In this document: positions 11,750 through 24,700 of the stretch, one piece after another
Layout of the letters: the number at the start of each line of letters is the position of its first letter
Numbering within the stretch: the first letter of the stretch is position 1
NCBI GenBank assembly: GCA_000149265.1
Contig: CH001403.1
Location: 986,920-1,050,919, forward strand
Source: Ciona savignyi
Lineage: Eukaryota > Chordata > Ascidiacea > Phlebobranchia > Cionidae
DNA: 64,000 bases
Direction: 5' to 3'
Program-made: the position numbers and the translations under genes
Notes under the pieces: generated by a model
Told to the model about the DNA's origin: nothing
Databases searched by the model: none
The model's input: only the letters and a program-made list of their open reading frames with translations

Positions 11750-14700
11750 ATGGGTACGCCACAAGAAGCCTCTAATATGGAAAAATCCCTAATTTCCACT
11801 GTCACAAATGTAATTGCCAAAACGACTGATGTCCCTACAGAATTACGTCACCAAAGCGAGGGGAATCCCACCGACGGACATACGACATTGACGCTCCAGT
11901 CGCTGCCAGCCGGAGCTATAAGTAAATTTATTTATTTTAGAACAATTTTTATATAATGATCCCCATAATTATGTTCCATGATCTAAACCCAAAATTGAAC
12001 CTAACGCTGTATTTAATAACAGCGTATGTTTGGAGCAATAGTTAACCTGTGACCTCAGTCGAGTATATCGATCAAATTTCTGATTCTGATAATTATTTGT
12101 TTGATAATGCATTGTATCGGTGTGCAGGAAAACATCCCCATCCAGATAATTTCAATGTCAGCATTGACCAAATAAAGTCGGAAAACCACCAATTAAGAAG
12201 AAAGATGCAACACATGGAAAGCTTGGGTAAATTTTAATATTATTTTCCGAACGTTAAACAAAATAACGACGGTAAATAATATCATAGGCATCATCGTTAC
12301 GAACTTAAAGCAAGAAAGTCTGACGCTAAAAGAAGAAAACGTGAAACTTCGACGGCAGATTGAAGAAATGAATCACAACTTGGTTTCCTGCAAATTAGAA
12401 TCGAACAATATTCAAAAATTGGATAAAAAATTTTGCGATTCGGGTATGCACTTCCCAACATTAGTTTACTAAATAGTTTTAAAAACATTTTAAGCAAAGT
12501 ACTTGAAACTTCTAAGAGAACAGTTCGCATTCAATTCATTAGTCAGATTGGTTACGTCAGAACTAAAGTTTTCGATTACACGAATGTGCGAAATTGAATG
12601 AATGACATTACTTTACTTTTTAAACTTTGCGACAAAGAAGTCAGATACCATGGAAATTCCCGGACGTACAGTCATATATGAATTAGCGCCGTGCTTTTAA
12701 ATATTACCGCAGAATTTTGAAATTAGTGGAATAATGGGTTTGTAAATTATATCCTGGCTCGTATGCAATCAGTATTAAACATTTTATCCGCGCGGTTACC
12801 TCGATTGAATTACGTTCACACAGTCGAATTGATTAAGCTAAGAAGACTTTTTTTGGACGAACATTTTTTAAGAAAAAACTATATATTTTGTATTCAGATG
12901 ACGTAGTTCAGTCACATGACGAATCCAACCAATCAACCAGCTCTTCGGGTGCACAATCATCCTCCCAATCAGAGAACGCACCTTCTCTTCTAGACTCAAC
13001 AAGCGGTAAAATATATTTAACTTAATTAATATAACAATGAATATAGACAGCATTTCAAAACATCCCAAAATATCTATGATGATTTTATGTTTATTTGACT
13101 TTCGGAAAACAGTCCAGTCTACGTTGGTAGCGCATATGTTCTGTATGTATTGTGTATCCAAATGATAAGGATCATTGCAAAGTAGACTTTATTACCAGGT
13201 GGCTTTGTATGATCAGGACTCGTATACATTGTTTGAAAATAATTTGCATATTTATTGCTTATTTGCATTCAATATTTGCACTTCGACGCTCATAAATTTG
13301 GGTAAAATTACAGGCGACGCATCTGTGTTGAATCACGTCACAAGAAAAACACAAAACCCTAAACTTGGACCAGAGGAAAGCGACCTTTTAACGTCACTGA
13401 TTAGTAGCGTCAGTAGTAACCATGGTGATAGTGAGACGCATCAAGAAAGAGCTGCCTCCACCGTAAGCTATTTTATTAACTCGTTGCAAAACTCACCGGT
13501 CTATTAAAGGAATTGTCAGAGAGAAATTAAATATTCCGTTTTTTGGTAGTAAAAATTTCTTCCTATAAAACCAGCTGAACATAACGATGTAACTTTAATT
13601 CCGCGGTTTGCATTGCAAAGTCGCGATTATCTGTCACGTCATTATACCCGGAGGGTCAAGTTTATGTGAAAACATCGGTATTGTTTGTTCTAAAACAAAG
13701 TTACTTGATAGGACATGGGAGGAACCGGCAACCCTCCGAACGAAGCAAGGTTGCTCAGTTTACAGGTAACGTTTAATTAAAATAATTTTAAACCTTCTTG
13801 TATATTTAACACATTTTTGGTGGTGAAGTTTTTTAAATTGCGTTTTTTTAAGGATAAATATAACAAACACATCATCTTTCCAGATTCGGCAAGTCGAAGA
13901 AATGGTCGGTATCACTAGTTCTCATGGAAATAGCGTGTGTCATTCCGGAGATGAAACAAGTGTCACGTCACAATTTACGAAGCTGGCAGCTGTCTTCGCG
14001 CGACTCGCTCAACGCGTTGTTACGTCACAGAGGAAAGTGCGAACCTCACAGGTGGGTAAGAACTAAAAACTTAAAGATTCGCGCGCGAGATGTGAGAGAC
14101 ACAACTATATGTTTTATTTGTTTTAAAACTTCATAACATACGACCAGCCATTGAAGCCACACTGATATCACTTAGTGATAAACTGCACCATATGTTCGGA
14201 ACCTTAACTATATTTGGTTCATCTACAGCGACTAGACGTTTTGAAACCCCCTGGTCACGTGATTAATTCCGGTTGGCTAATCGCGAGTTTACTGTCGGCT
14301 GCGCGTTGTTGACAATTGCGTGAAGTCCCTGATGAAATAACCGCTCTTGTTATTTAACAATAGGACATTGTTTTGGAGTGTTGATTGTTTCTGGTCAAAG
14401 CTGTTTGTCTGAATCGGGACTTTGCAAGATTTAAATAATCTGAGTTTGGGGAATTACATTGCCTCATCTTTAACAAAATTGGATTGGCGATTGTGCTGTA
14501 GTTTTCATGGTTGATCAAAAATATAGACGTAATGGGAAAGGAATATTGATTTAAAAATGGATTTATGCAATTGATCTATTAGATATGTGTATTAAGTCTT
14601 TAGATACATTGTTTTTAATGATGAGTGAAAACCACATTTTTTCGGATAACAATAATTTTTAGGAACATATTTAAATTTAGTAAGATTTCAATTTTATTAT

Positions 14701-17700
14701 AACTATTTTGGTTTAGACATTTGTCGGACATGTTAAATAAGATACTTGAAAAAACACGAAGATCTGCAGAAGTTAGTTGACGCTTAAGCACATAATAACA
14801 TACCTATTGCTTCCTTTTTACTTTATGGAATAGCAGTCTTGACGGTAGGTTGGCGAAAGTCAAAGGAGCGGAAACAGGTCAACAGAAAAAGGGGAAAGGA
14901 GAGAAAGCTTACATTGAAATAATGTTGGCCCGTGGGAGATGATAGTTTTGGATTAGTTAAAATTAATGCTTCTGGAATTGATATTTGGATTAGAGTTAGT
15001 TCCCACCCTTTACTCTGTCTAATCACTGTAGTGTTTCACAAGTCCAGCGGATTTAATGGGTTCTTCCAAATTGAAGGAACGTATCTTCATATACAACACA
15101 CTGCAATAGCTCCGGTAACCAGATGGTGAGAGCGAGGTGGTCTGAAGATTGCGCGTATAACCCCATTGGTTTTCCCATTCACGGGGATAAACATGAATAT
15201 CCTATCCTACCACTGGTCTGTCATCTTAGACCGAAACTCTAGGTTAAAGTTTGAAAGGAACGTACTGTTCCATGGGGATTACCAATGATTCGAAGCTATA
15301 AAACTTTAGCGTCATCCGCACACAAACGACTATTTACTTTCGGATAGTATCTGCGAAATATGTAGATGCTTTCAGAACCCACTATTGTTGCTACACCGTT
15401 TAACCTAATTCAATTTGCCGAGAGCTTAATTACCACTAAAAGAGGGGTTAGGAATTACTTTTAAAACATGTCAGCAAAACGGCTTGTTAACAATTGATGT
15501 ACGTATTGTCAAAGGCCCGTAAACACACAGCCTTGTGTTTACACAAGCGATATTAAAGCAGAATCCTTGCTGCGGTCTAAGAGCATTGTATTCTTTAAGG
15601 GAAACCCCCACACGGAAGACTATGCTTCACGTTGATACTTAAAGGCGGTCGATTATTCAATTCAGAAAGAATAGCATTCAGTAAAGTACGGATTATAACT
15701 GCCAAGTTTGAAAGATACCAATGGCTGTTCTTTATTAAAACTCTTAGCTATTTGTACATTATTAACCATTTAAGGCAGACGTAGTAATATATACATGTAG
15801 TAATATAAAAATACTTATCGTAAGCTATTTCGATCTTCAATAAAAACTTATATTAGATATATGTTACATCAGATGTAAGGTATTTAAATTTTAAAGCATT
15901 GAATTGAAAAGCTAAATTTAAGACTTTCTCAGATTTCGGTTTATTGAGGCAGAATTTGCGTTTGTCCCTGGAAATGGGACAAAGTATTTATGGCAAGCGT
16001 CAGATTTATTCGATATGGTTATTTTGTAATTGAGGCAGAAAATTAAAAAGAGATAGGCCATTCATAAAGAAAGTTTTATAAAAACGCTCCTATACGCAAT
16101 GCGTTAGAACTAATAGTAAAGTTTTGATTATAGGTTGTTTTCGATAGTAGCCACTAAAATGTGCAGTTATGTCTCTTGTAAAGGGCAGTGAAATCCTTAC
16201 TTACATCAACAACGCTAACAATTTGACCTTATGACCCCTACCAGTGCAAGGGTTGTTGTGACAAGCATAGTTTTCTACTTCCAAACAAATAATACCTAGT
16301 TCCGCTTTTGGGGAAAACACCGGTTTGGAAGTTAGTTCCAGGTAGTTTTTGTTTATGCAACCTTAGTTACTAATATTCTACTGTCTGCAATCTTTAATGG
16401 TATAAAGCTTTTTATAAGGATTATATCCACACATGGTTGTTTAAGGTGTATGTCATATGGGTCTGAATTAAGCATCAAACTTTCCAAGGTGTCACCTCGC
16501 TAAACTCCCAAATGTTGTTACATCTGCGTGGGATTTAAACCGATATCCCGGTTTCGAGTAAATATTATTTGTTTCTATGGTCATGATTTCGCTTGAGTGG
16601 GTTAGGAGTTTCAGTTTCCAATAATAACTCGTTCCGTGCAACGTAAGCTTAATTGTATACTTTATTACATAGCGATCTTTGCTTAAGAAAATTAGCGTTG
16701 TTTACCTAAATTGAGTTCAAATAAAAGCTGTTCTATAAACAGAACTGTTGAATAAATGATTGATTGCAACACTGTTGGAATAAAGCGCTGCACGCTCTAG
16801 TTACGACGAGGGAGAAATATTACCCTTCAGGGGAACCCCCCTTATTTGTACCGAAGTGTCGTGGCGCAATGATATTAAGATCTTAGTTTCGCTGTTACAA
16901 TATTAACGTATAGGTGTAGCGGAACTTCCAATAGTTCAGTTGTATAAAAATCAAGAGTTACGTTACGAAGTACTGTAGTAGTCTATAGAATTATTACTTC
17001 AACATGCGTGTTAGAAGTCTTGATCGCTGTAATAGTTATTCCGTTTAACTGTTCGTTTCATTTCGTTGCATTTTTCGATACAAAGATGAGCGTTCAGGTT
17101 GTTGTAACAGTCAAAGACAAACAGTCAGACAAAGACAGACGTTTAAACACACTACGGTAAGTAACTGAGAATAAAAATCAAACTATTCAAAGAATCTAAG
17201 GATTTAAAATTTGAAAGCAGGTCCGCTTTAAACAAAACTAATGCAAAAAAATATTCATTTCATAGAACTTAAGTATACAACAGGTAGCAATTTTAAGGGT
17301 AAAATGGAAACATTAGAAAACAACACTGACCAAACACAAGATTTAAGTCTTTCTGATAATTCTTGCGATGACGAAGCGGTCGACAATTGTTACGTCACAG
17401 TTGACCGTGATGACGTCGATGACGAATACACGGAAGATATTATGACGTTGTGTAGTGATTACGCAAAACAGCTGAAATCGTTTTACCCAAAGGTTCTCAG
17501 TCAGTTTGCCGACAACAAAAGAACTCTTCCTCTTATAATTCAATCAGCGGTATGCATAGAAACAATTTGAATCGAAAGTTTAATAATTATTGCAACTATT
17601 TTTAATGAAAAGAACCGGAAAATACTCTTTTAATTAGAGGATTGCTTATCTTGCTGTAACCAAAACACCTCTGTAAGGGAGCACTTTTAATATATGGTTT

Positions 17701-20699
17701 AGTTGTATGCATTATTTATATACAGTACATTGGCTAGATATGTAATTTGAATATATCCTGACTTGGGTAACAACCGTAGTTCGAAATAATCTTGTAATAC
17801 ACATCGTTGGATGACTTATGCTCACAGCCAAGTTGCCAAATTCATCAGATAGTTTTACTTTTATTGTATAAATTACAAACAACTCTTTCCAGGCATTTTG
17901 CAACGCACTAATGGTCGACAATGACAAGACAAAAAACCTGTTGAAGCAAACTCAAGAAAAATTGGTTCAATTTGAAAAAGAAAACGAACGACTCAAGACT
18001 GCAAATCAGTGTTCCAAAGTAAACGATTTGCCACAAGAGGATATACAGGGGGGTCATGAAGCGGACAGCAATTTTATTCAAAAACTACAAATGAGAATAC
18101 GAAAACTGGAAGCTCAAAGAACAGAGGTATGGAATTTCATGTAGCACAAGTTTATTTTATTATACAATAGCGTGCTTGAATAAAATGTTTACCATTGTTT
18201 GTTAAACCATTTACGACACCTGAGTTTACAAAACTCACCCAACCGATACTGCATCGTTATTACTAAGTGATACCCCCACTTAATAATTACATGGTCGTTT
18301 AGAAGCATATTTATCAACGCTAAGCATGAAATCAAATGCATCATCAGTATAACACCATCGCACATGTTATATCACAGATTCTCAGAGTTAACAAGCAGTG
18401 GGATTCCCAATATCGGAGGCTTAAACAAGAACACGAAAAGACAACTAATGACGTCAGCAATGATGCAACCAGGAATAAGCAGAGGGAGCTAAAGAGACGG
18501 CGCGATATCGAGTTGCTATTGGCAACAGCGAAGCGAGAAATTCGATGTGTAACGGTAATTTGACCATTTTAGTAACCCTTTTGTTTTTTCTTTAGACTGT
18601 TTTAATAACTTTAAAACTAGAAAAACCTTATAATTAATATAAGTTTGACTGTGAAAACGCGCTTTGTGTTTCTAACAACCGAAGAGGGATACACTTTTTG
18701 ACCTACAAAAGGTTGAAATTTTGAAAATAAACCAATGGAGTCTAGTTCCAAACGTTCCACTGATGTATATATCTTATAAAACCATTTTACATTCGATCTA
18801 GTATTATACACGGAGTAGAGAATAGACTATACCCACACAATTTGGATATATCACCAAGTATTTTTCACCCTTTCACACACTAAATAACCTGGTTAGTTTT
18901 GTAACCAGAGATCACATGTAATCTCTAGTTAATAAGACTAATAAATAACAATCAACACAGCAAGAAAAGTCCTCGCTGGTTCGTCGTTTCGAGACAGCGC
19001 ATGCGCAGTGCGTGTCTTTGAAGCTAGATGTGACAAAGCTGAAAGAAAATAACCGGAAATTAGAAACTGACAACAGTTGCTTGGATGCGGAGAATGTCAG
19101 ACTACAACAAGCACTGGAAGCGGCATACAGGTGAGCTAGAAGGAAGCGTCACAATTGCGTATTGAAGTAATTCTCAAATGGTGGCTTAGAAAGTCCGAGC
19201 TACCACAAACAAAAGTTCAATTTACATGCATCCATTAATATTGGTTGATTCTCGTCAATTATATAATACCAGCAATGTGCTGGAACAACTGTCGTAACGA
19301 TTTGCGTAATAAATTTGTGGCCGTCTTGCCGGTCGAAAGTGTTAGCGCCTTGTAACATAAACCAGCTAAACGTTAAAAGTTGTAGAATAGGATTAAATCT
19401 AAAATAGAGTTTAAAAGAGAAGAGATTTTTTAGTTTTATAAAAAAAAACAATTTAAATGAATTCTTCTTGTCTACTTTACAGCATTCGCCATCGTATGTG
19501 GGAATCTATAAACTCCGGTCCTCTGACGTCTCCCAACAATCCCAACAATTTCGAACTTCCGCAAAACCAACCTTCTCCACGGGGTGGCAGCAGCGATATA
19601 GCCGTACAAAACGCGAGAAATACCGACCTGGAAGGGAGTGAAGTCACCACATTAGAAGAGCTGCAGACCAGAGTCGAAGTTCTTCAACAACAGGTTAACT
19701 TGGCTTGTTTGTTTCTTTCTTATAAAAAACAGTATACAAAACGGGGAAATTCTCAGTTTAAAAAAAGTGATAAAACAAGAAATTGGAATTTCAAACGCGA
19801 CCGTAAAAACCAAGAAAGTTTCCAAAATTGTTGCTGGTCAAATTCCATCACGGTGTTTGAGAGGTTAAATGTCGAACGAAGAGCATTTCGTGCGGGAATT
19901 CACTATCATCAGACAATTGTTAAGACAGTTTGCAGCATGTTGGAAGATCCCTGTTTTTTATGCAAACATCAAAATCGTGACTAGATCACTGGAGCCTCAA
20001 GTTTTTGTCACGAAGGAGATTCCCTGGAGTTTAATAGCTACCAACACTCTATATATTTGTTTTATAAAAATGTTAAATTTTTGAGGAGTAAAAGGGTTAT
20101 TTAGGGGTGTGCTTTATTTTTCTTAATAGACTAACGACTAAACTATTAATGCTTACTGTAATACAAATCGCGTCACTACCATGTTTACAACACACAGCAT
20201 TTTAATGCAATAATATTTCAGGTGAAGATTTATCGCGAGGATTTTGAAACGGAAAGGAGAGATAGGGAAAAGAACCAGGGTGAAAAACAAAGACTGGATG
20301 AGCTGCTGACAGAAGCCAGACACCAGGTGAACGCACTCACGCAACAAGTTCGAACTTATGAAGAGGATTTTAAACACGAAAAGCAAGAAAAGGAGAAGCT
20401 GCAGCGGCAACTGCGACAATGGGTAAGTTGATGCAAAAAAACCATTCACTGGTAAAAATATGCCGAATAATATTTTACCAATTTTTATTCCATTACAGCA
20501 GGTAACCTCACGTGACCAGAATCGATTTATGAACAATGGCATCGCCGCTGCTAGAGGCTCAAATGACCCTCCTGCATACTGCCGGGATAGTGATTACGTC
20601 AACCCCCGACGACGTCAAAGGGGGATTCCCCCGCAATACACGGCGGGAGAAGACGTGTTGTCCTACCCTCCGAGGCAGTGGGAAGCCAGTTCTGACTAA
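11750..20699 (+). CDS. TNIP1: TNIP1/ABIN-1-like protein (TNFAIP3-interacting), long form
   Basis: Exons: 11750..11921, 12059..12226, 12288..12443, 12898..13005, 13314..13462, a possible mini-exon 13712..13765, 13884..14051, 17893..18126, 18378..18554, 18961..19130, 19483..19693, 20222..20422, 20499..20699. All phases agree, giving about 722 aa (704 without the mini-exon; human TNIP1 is 636). Exons 2-3 match the ABIN N-terminal coiled coil (ENHQLRRKMQ...LG). The exon at 18378 opens with ILRVNKQWDSQYRRLKQ, the ABIN homology domain 1 that binds A20. The exon at 20222 has the UBAN ubiquitin-binding core VKIYREDFETERRDRE with the D-F-x-x-E-R residues. A Pro/Tyr-rich tail follows, as in TNIP1 and TNIP3. 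Family role: an adaptor that binds linear or K63 ubiquitin and restrains NF-kappaB signalling in the cytosol. The 3' terminal exon begins at a CAGCAG tandem acceptor. Confidence 0.85.
15045..15215 (+). repeat. tRNA-SINE, 3' half, in TNIP1-like intron
   Basis: Matches the 3' half of the SINE family in plus orientation, ending in TATCCTATCC. The tRNA-related head is absent. It sits in the 14051-17893 intron, upstream of the alternative first exon. Confidence 0.75.
17086..20699 (+). CDS. TNIP1: TNIP1-like short isoform with alternative N-terminus
   Basis: An alternative start cassette: exon 17086..17156 begins with ATG and ends at a consensus GTAAGT in phase 2; exon 17288..17549 picks up that phase through a GTAG acceptor and ends in phase 0 at GTATGC. 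It can then join the shared exon at 17893, which is also phase 0. The cassette encodes about 110 aa: a basic start, an acidic Asp-rich run, then a segment (LCSDYAKQLKSF) that occupies the same place as the long form's exon at 13884..14051. The product would be about 500 aa, lacking the ABIN N-terminal coiled coil but keeping AHD1 and UBAN. The alternative is a separate truncated gene start. Transcript evidence is needed. Confidence 0.55.
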
Positions 20700-20885
20700 A
20701 TCTACGACAATCACGATGCTTATGTGGCAGATGATGCAAAGATATAAAGAACTGTATTCCTGGCATCACAGGACGAGTGAAGAAACCTTGCTCACATCAA
20801 CCATGGTGATCCGAGCTGAACCACCACTTCAATCGTGGAACCACGACACTTGTGAATTATCGAAGCATCGGATGTGTTTCGTCAC

Positions 20886-20891
20886 AATAAA
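20886..20891 (+). terminator. polyadenylation signal of TNIP1-like gene
   Basis: AATAAA 187 nt after the stop codon at 20699. Confidence 0.5.
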
Positions 20892-21527
20892 CAATGTTGT
20901 TCACTTCATGATGTCATAAATAATATTGATTTTAGACCTCAATTATTTATTTTTATGTCTTAAAGAAGTGACTGTAGCGTTCGAAGCTTTATTTTCAATA
21001 CTTGCCTCATTATCACTTACGCTTGTGCTCGTAGATTGCAGTCATTGTACAATGCGAAACATTTTAATTCTAGAATATTAATAATAAACATGCACTTCCA
21101 ATTACATTGTAGTTACAGTACGACTATTTGAGGAACATTTGCATATCAAAAGTATAATAGAATTTACCAAAATTTATTTTAATATGGAAAGGTCTGACAT
21201 TAAAAAAAAGAATATGCTTTAAGGCCCCTTTGTTAGGTTACTGATGCGATGTGCCAATATTGGCTTTGATTAATTTAAAAGTGAAAATTGTATCGGGATT
21301 CGGATAACCAATACCGAACATTAACCGTTTTCCGGGAAATACCCCACCCAAACCAAAAAAACAAGTTTGCTTAAAATCTCCATAATATCAGGAAAAAACA
21401 ATCTAATTAGTGAAACTTTGTTAGCTAATATGAATCAGATATTCAGTGGAAAATTTTGGGTTTATCATCCCAGGGAAAATCCCGTAAGAGCCGAGAATAT
21501 AATCACAACCTTTTTGAGTCTGCGTTG

Positions 21528-21659
21528 CCGGTTTCAGTTTAATTAGATACGGTTCTTCGCAGAACTGGATTGTGTATTACGTACTTCACTCGTCTTTCTA
21601 CATCGCTTACGTTTTCCCGGTACCTAAGACGGGTTTTGGTCACGTATGCACGAAGGAAC
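21528..21659. repeat. 132-bp element, copy A, downstream of TNIP1-like gene
   Basis: Begins CCGGTTTCAGTTTAATTAG and ends CACGAAGGAACT. It matches copy B at 26715-26846 with about six substitutions and no gaps, while neighbouring sequence is unrelated. Each copy lies downstream of a TNIP-like gene. It could be a shared regulatory element or an interspersed repeat. Confidence 0.85.
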
Positions 21660-21990
21660 TAAAAACTAGTCTCTTAAAATAAGTTAAGTTAATAGGTCGT
21701 AATGCAAAATGATTTGGGATCCTAAAATATCAGTACACATAAGTTGACTTAAGGTTTGGGTTCGTACTAATATTGTCTTTGTATGTCTATATATTTTTAT
21801 GTGTTTAGGTGTTTCATACACCTGGAAATAATGTATTAATACTTATGTAATTTATATGTTGGCAATTTCTTACGGTAATTTGGGTTAGTTTGCGTCCAAT
21901 TTTGTAATCCTTCGTCATTTTACACATTCACAACTCCCCTTAAATAAGATTTGTATGAACAACCGTCGTTCTTGTAGTATTGGGTTTGTC

Positions 21991-22156
21991 GGGAATTCCC
22001 CTATGTGTGATTTAATTTAACTTGCCATTGCATATCCGATGCTTATTAGCTAACTACTCCAAAAGATTTAAATCGATTGAACATATTCTTTCTTGATATT
22101 GAGCGTAAATAAGGCTGATCACAGTCATAGTGAAATTGAGATTCTGGGGGTTTCCC
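21991..22156. promoter_or_regulatory. pair of NF-kappaB consensus sites
   Basis: GGGAATTCCCC at 21991-22001 and GGGGTTTCCC at 22147-22156 fit GGGRNNYYCC. They lie between the two TNIP-like genes. Further matches within the upstream gene are at 11860, 12652 (reverse), 15599, 16830, 20015 (reverse) and 20621. Vertebrate TNIP genes are NF-kappaB-induced, which makes the sites plausible, but binding is inferred. Confidence 0.45.
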
Positions 22157-22537
22157 GGAAAAGTTGTAAAGTTGGATATGGGGCTCACATTTGTTTAAAA
22201 AGAAATTATTGAAATTCTCTTTCGATTTATTTTAGTTTTGTGAGTCCAGCTAACTCATACATGATAACAGTGCATATGTTAATGATTTCCTATGTCCATT
22301 ATAGTCGGGAAGGCATTTCCTGGGGCAAACTGTGTTATTTTAATTCCAATTGTGTTATTCTAATTTATATTACACAACTCTAATGTTTTTAAGAAGTTTT
22401 TTAAGAAGTATTATTTTCTTTCTAACCCGGACATATCGCTGGCGCTGACAAAAAATATGCCAAAAGCAGGGTTCATTTTAGATTTCTTGACGTAACACCT
22501 TAACCTATCCTTTTCAACCCATCTTTAAGAATAAAGC

Positions 22538-22601
22538 AACACTACCCCAGGCATACGACAAATACAGGTCAACACTATCCCCGACATACGACAAATACAG
22601 G
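22538..22601. repeat. 33-bp minisatellite running into a gap
   Basis: Two copies of a 31-33 bp unit ending CATACGACAAATACAGG; the second stops at the gap edge. More copies probably lie in the unsequenced part. Confidence 0.8.
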
Positions 22602-22701
22602 NNNNNNNNNNNNNNNNNNNNNNNNNNNNNNNNNNNNNNNNNNNNNNNNNNNNNNNNNNNNNNNNNNNNNNNNNNNNNNNNNNNNNNNNNNNNNNNNNNN
22701 N
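22602..22701. other. assembly gap, 100 N
   Basis: The stretch starting ACCCGGACATATCGCTGGCG occurs on both sides of the gap (22427 and 22702, about 70 bp identical). The true structure is therefore a repeat, or two haplotypes joined with duplicated flanks. Confidence 0.95.
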
Positions 22702-24395
22702 ACCCGGACATATCGCTGGCGCTGACAAAAAATATGCCAAAAGCAGGGTTCATTTTAGATTTCTTGATTGTATAGAATTCCTATTAAGAGTTTTATTTGA
22801 AAAATTAAGGATCGAGGCAAGCTTTAATAAAAGGTTTAATACGATTGGATAACATTTTCTTGCCAATGACATGGCGACTACACATGTCTGTCACAAGATT
22901 GAAAAAAAGAAAAGAAACAAACTAAAACGGATTATAAAACACTATACGTTCCCTTCATATTCGAAATTTAGCCATGAGTAATACTGAATAATAAAAGATT
23001 CAGCCAATGATCAAAGAAGTCAAGCCTTCAGATTGATAAGCAAGTTTGTATTGGGAAGTTTTGTAAGTTTCCATCCGAGTATATGAAAAATTTCGAACCC
23101 TTCCGGCAACTAGTATGAACAAGCACGGTGATTTCACGGTCATGGTTTCCCCCGTGTTTCCTACCAAATAAACAGATACTGTGAATTATGACGTCACATT
23201 CACTATATGGTTGCCTGTGTGCGAAATACTAAGAAAACCCACAAGAATAGCGTAGACTTTCCAAGTATTGCATACTAATTTTACAATAGGTTCCCCCTGT
23301 TTGTCAATTTTTACAACTTGCGCTTTACACGTTTACTTCGCTTTTGTATATACTGTCGCCATGCAAGAATGATGCTGGTAAAACCAAGGCATTCGGAATG
23401 AAAAACAAGAAGTCCAGAAGATAGATGTTCAAAACAACGGATGCCAAATGTGTCTAAGTTGTTTATATTGCATGTGCGGGTGATCCAAATGATATGGTTG
23501 AATACTTTCTATTACAGACCATTTTGCTGCAGAAAGTAACCTCTAGGCGAAACACGCGAAAAGCAATTGACTTCATATTGTATTTCCAATATTCCACCAA
23601 CATCAAACAAATCAAAGAAACGAAAGTTAAATTCCCCTCGCTACCTCTTGATGACTAATCGTAGATGTCGGGTTTTTTAGTCGCTGAGCAACCGGTCGGA
23701 ATTTTCACTTGTATATATCCTCTCGGGCACTTACATGTTGACACATTCCAATACTTTTTAAATCAATCTTAGTGTTAAATTAATGAAGATATACGCGTAA
23801 CATTAACAAAGTTTTAATTATATATATTTTTCACAACTAAACCTAAATAAGCTCTACTTCGGAGAAAGTTAGCAGGTAAAGCTAATAATAAACACATGCT
23901 TACGTAAATCTACCAATCCGGAAATAAAGTCAGTAGATCGCAGTGTACTAAGTCATAAATTGAAATTCAACGTGATACATATATGTTAATGTAGTATGTA
24001 TATACCTAAGGTGTGAGAACGGTGAAACTCCCGCCCATATAACGCCCTTTCTACAAGATCGTGTGGTGAGTCATAACACCTATAGTTTCCGATAGCTGCT
24101 GAATAATAGTCATTATTAATCAGGAATTTTTGGTCGGGAAATTTCAACATTTTAATAAAAACAGGGAATTCTGTCAACAGGTTGTCTTTGACGAAAATTA
24201 AAAATTTGACGAAAACCCGAAAAAACTGCTGCGTATTTGAGTTTAAGGAAATTTTGTTTTGGTGATTCGGCAAAATTATAATAGTAAGTCGTGTAATTCT
24301 ATAGTTTCCGGCTCAGTTCAGTGACGTAATGACATGAGAATAATGGTCTTTTTGTGACGTGCATTGGCGCAGCTCAATACGTTGCGTAGATTTTC
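22702..24395. other. intergenic stretch before the second TNIP-like gene
   Basis: No coding sequence is supported. After about 70 bp that duplicates the left flank of the gap, it is ordinary AT-rich DNA with short chance frames. Confidence 0.5.
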
Positions 24396-24437
24396 TGTGA
24401 CGTCACAGTAGGCCCTGTGCGTCATGTGTTTATATAA
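24396..24437 (+). promoter_or_regulatory. core promoter: CRE palindrome plus TATA box
   Basis: CTGTGACGTCACAG (24396-24409) is a perfect 14-bp palindrome with a full CRE core, and TATATAA begins at 24431, 21 bp after it. The arrangement and the 270 bp to the ATG fit the promoter of the second TNIP-like gene. Confidence 0.55.
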
Positions 24438-24700
24438 AGGCAGCGTTCTCGATCTTGGCCACATATTACAAATCGCATCGTGCAGGAAAGATCTAAAGAC
24501 AGAAAAATTTTAAAGATTTTTATAAAATATATATATTTGAGGAAAACTGTGTGTATACCGAAAAAAGTGATTTGGATAAAACTATTTAGTTTTCTCATCT
24601 AACAAAACATTTTGTTTTAGCTTCTAATAAGACTGGTTAAGGTACTGTATTAAATTAAGCTGACAAAAATATTTTTTTGATATTTGGTTTATCGGCAAAA

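Noticed and set aside
17241..17570. ATG at 17241 as a gene start
   Set aside because: The region 17241-17287 is intron-like, and the upstream exon with consensus donor at 17156 joins in frame at 17288.
22514..22753. ORFs across the N gaps at 22.6 kb and 50.0 kb
   Set aside because: They exist only because runs of N contain no stop codons.
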